NCBI GenBank assembly: GCA_902470265.1
Contig: CABRFW010000070.1
Coordinates: forward strand, 1-7,762
DNA: 7,762 bases
Source: an uncultured Collinsella sp.
Lineage (GTDB): Bacteria > Actinomycetota > Coriobacteriia > Coriobacteriales > Coriobacteriaceae
Direction of reading: 5' to 3'
Shown here: positions 6,483 to 7,762 of the stretch, one piece after another
Layout of the letters: every line of letters begins with the position of its first letter
Numbering within the stretch: position 1 is the first letter of the stretch
Notes under the pieces: generated by a model
The model's input: the letters and a program-made list of their open reading frames with translations, nothing else
What the model was told of the DNA's origin: nothing
Database searches by the model: none
Made by a program: the position numbers and the translations under genes

Positions 6483-7489
6483 AGCTCGCGCACGCTCTGG
6501 CGCTCGACAAAATAGGTCGAGACGGCCGTTTTGCAGGTATAGCTCTTGGGATTGCGGATGTTGCCCACCAGACGGCGCACCGCGATCTCGCCCACCTCGT
6601 GCTTGGGAACATGCACCGTGGTGAGTGGCGGGTTGGAGAAGGCGCCCACGGAAAGATCGTCGAAGCCAATCATCGAGACATCTTCGGGCACGCGAATGCC
6701 ATGCTCACTCAACGCACGCATAGCACCCACGGCAAGCACGTCGTTCTCGGCAAAGAAAGCTGTCGGCAGATCGTCGTGCGAGACCGTATCGAGCCAAGCA
6801 CCCATGTCACGATAGGCGCCCTCGAGCGTGGTGCCCAGGGTGATGCGCCATGCCGGATTGGCCTCAAGGCCCGCGTCCTCAAGCGCTTGGCGATAGCCGC
6901 GCTCGCGGTCCTTAAAATTGCGGATGCGCAGGTCGCCGGCAAGATAGCCGATTTGCTTGTGACCCTTCTCGATAAGGTAATCCACGGCACGCAGCACCGA
7001 ATCGGTGTTGGCGATAACCACGGCATCGAAGTACTGGCGGTCGCTCCAGCCGTCGAGCACGATCAGGTGGGCGGCGGCGTTGGCGAACAAAGCGTAGTCT
7101 TCCTCGCCCAGCTCGGTGCCCATCAGCACGATGGCGGCAGCCGGGTCGGCGATAAGGCGCTCGACCTGCGGTCGCACGGCGTTCAAGTCGCTAAAATCGA
7201 GCGAGACAAAGCTCGTGCTCATGCCGTGACGACGCGCCTGGCGCTCCACGCCCTCGATGACCGCAGGGTGAAAGGTACTTTCGTCCAAAATGGCGCCCGT
7301 CTTGCGCGCGAGAACAAACTGGATGCTCTCGAGTTGCGTCGACTGCTGGTAGCCGAGCGACTGCGCGCATTCAAGGATGACCTTGGCGGTCTCCTCGCTC
7401 ACGCTGCGCTTGCGATTGAGCGCGTTCGATACGGTCGCGGGCGAAAAGCCGGTGATGCGGCTGATCTCGCGGACACTTGCTTTGGCCAT
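6479..7489 (-). CDS. LacI-family transcriptional regulator (second, convergent)
   Basis: Second LacI/GalR-type regulator, 336 residues. The HTH spans residues 5-47 (VREISRITGFSPATVSNALN, VSEETAK helix, SLGY). The sensor domain begins with QFVLARKTG (57-65); the ligand-site region includes NFKDRERGY (191-199), FFAENDVLAVGAM (245-257) and GFDDLSVG (275-282). As in the first regulator, the canonical hinge motif is missing (QQSTQLESIQ). A TTG at 7504 could add five residues, but the ATG at 7489 has AGGGGG five bases upstream, so 7489 is the start. It lies on the operon's strand and ends tail-to-tail with the first regulator, sharing the CTAG at its stop. Its promoter resembles the operon promoter, so it may control both itself and the operon. 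Confidence 0.93.
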   Translation of the reverse strand: MAKASVREISRITGFSPATVSNALNRKRSVSEETAKVILECAQSLGYQQSTQLESIQFVLARKTGAILDESTFHPAVIEGVERQARRHGMSTSFVSLDFSDLNAVRPQVERLIADPAAAIVLMGTELGEEDYALFANAAAHLIVLDGWSDRQYFDAVVIANTDSVLRAVDYLIEKGHKQIGYLAGDLRIRNFKDRERGYRQALEDAGLEANPAWRITLGTTLEGAYRDMGAWLDTVSHDDLPTAFFAENDVLAVGAMRALSEHGIRVPEDVSMIGFDDLSVGAFSNPPLTTVHVPKHEVGEIAVRRLVGNIRNPKSYTCKTAVSTYFVERQSVREL

Positions 7490-7563
7490 TGTTCCCCCTA
7501 GCAACGGTCGTGGCGGAGCATCGCGACTCGATGACTCGGTAACTAAACGACCGCAAATTCAAT

Positions 7564-7599
7564 CTAAACAGAATAGTAAATGTTTATTAGCTAGTTTAG
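7564..7599. promoter_or_regulatory. 36-bp interrupted dyad, candidate operator of the second LacI gene
   Basis: Outer arms CTAAAC (7564-7569) and GTTTAG (7594-7599) and the inner near-palindrome TAAATGTTTA (7577-7586) share exactly one centre, between 7581 and 7582; a TA/TA pair (7574-7575, 7588-7589) also matches. The dyad covers the predicted -10 and much of the spacer, where a repressor would block transcription. The inner core differs from the operon-side palindrome by one base. Confidence 0.5.
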
Positions 7600-7610
7600 C
7601 CTGTTGTCAA
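7574..7610 (-). promoter_or_regulatory. Predicted promoter of the second LacI gene
   Basis: On the minus strand a perfect consensus -35, TTGACA (7610-7605), an 18-base spacer starting ACAGGCT, and -10 TAAACA (7586-7581) predict a start near 7574 and a leader of about 85 bases. Both blocks match the operon promoter. Confidence 0.65.
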
Positions 7611-7762
7611 GCGAAGCGGCACAACTATTCCCCCAACGGGCGCATTTACTCGGTAGCTAATCTGGGACAGGGCTCTTTTGAGTGCTTTTGCCACCGGATG
7701 ATTTTTCTGGGACGTGTCTCTATAGTTTTGTCAACCGCGTGCTTCGCGCCATTTCGGCATGA
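7611..7762. other. Edge region without a recognised gene
   Basis: No convincing gene is seen. On the minus strand one frame is open from the window edge to a TAA at 7648-7646 (38 codons), without recognisable motifs; it could be the tail of a gene beyond the window, but it also runs through the short direct repeat noted here and may be chance. No clear terminator is present. Confidence 0.4.
7661..7721. repeat. Pair of 16-bp near-identical direct repeats
   Basis: TCTGGGAC-AGGG-CTCT (7661-7676) and TCTGGGAC-GTGT-CTCT (7706-7721) are spaced 45 bases apart; 13 of 16 positions agree, the differences falling in the four central bases. Both are followed by T-rich sequence. No function can be assigned; it may be part of a dispersed intergenic repeat. 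Confidence 0.45.

Noticed and set aside
6599..7501. 300-codon open frame on the plus strand opposite the second LacI gene
   Set aside because: Lies fully within the LacI gene on the other strand, and its product shows no recognisable domain.
7646..7762. Minus-strand frame open from the window edge to TAA (38 codons)
   Set aside because: Too short, no motif, and it passes through the short direct repeats; it could be a gene tail but the window does not let me tell.
1..7762. CRISPR arrays, tRNA or rRNA genes, insertion sequences
   Set aside because: No regularly spaced repeats, no tRNA-like cloverleaf and no transposase-like frame were found; coding density is taken up by the seven genes listed.

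Overview
The window looks like chromosome of a high-GC gut actinobacterium of the class Coriobacteriia, most likely Collinsella or a close relative. This is inferred from the base composition, the AGGGGG-type ribosome binding sites, the lactose/cellobiose-type PTS and the pair of LacI-family regulators; no marker gene fixes the species. The whole window is one carbohydrate-utilisation locus.

Layout. Positions 5334 down to 132 hold five minus-strand genes that read as one operon: a cytoplasmic alpha/beta hydrolase (5334-3862), a cytoplasmic DUF5060/DUF4038-type glycoside hydrolase (3832-2210), and the IIC, IIB and IIA subunits of a lactose/cellobiose-family PTS (2116-845, 754-452, 449-132). 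A strong intrinsic terminator with a UUCG tetraloop closes it at 41-14. A LacI-family regulator (5487-6482) is divergent from the operon. A second LacI-family regulator (7489-6479, minus strand) converges on the first with no intergenic space: the palindrome CTAG supplies both stop codons. Positions 7490-7762 are non-coding as far as can be seen; they hold the promoter of the second regulator and a short direct repeat.

How it may work (inference). The PTS would import and phosphorylate a saccharide or glycoside. The two cytoplasmic hydrolases, one esterase-like and one glycosidase-like, would then trim it. The usual partner of such a PTS, a GH1 or GH4 6-phospho-beta-glycosidase, is absent from the window, so the locus may define a less usual route, for example for an acylated or branched plant glycoside. 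The operon promoter and the promoter of the second regulator share an unusual two-block sequence (TTRACAMCAGGCT, 11 unconserved bases, TAAAYATTTASTA). This suggests that one regulator, most simply the second LacI protein, controls both. Both LacI proteins lack the usual hinge-helix motif, and the candidate operators are AT-centred rather than CG-centred.
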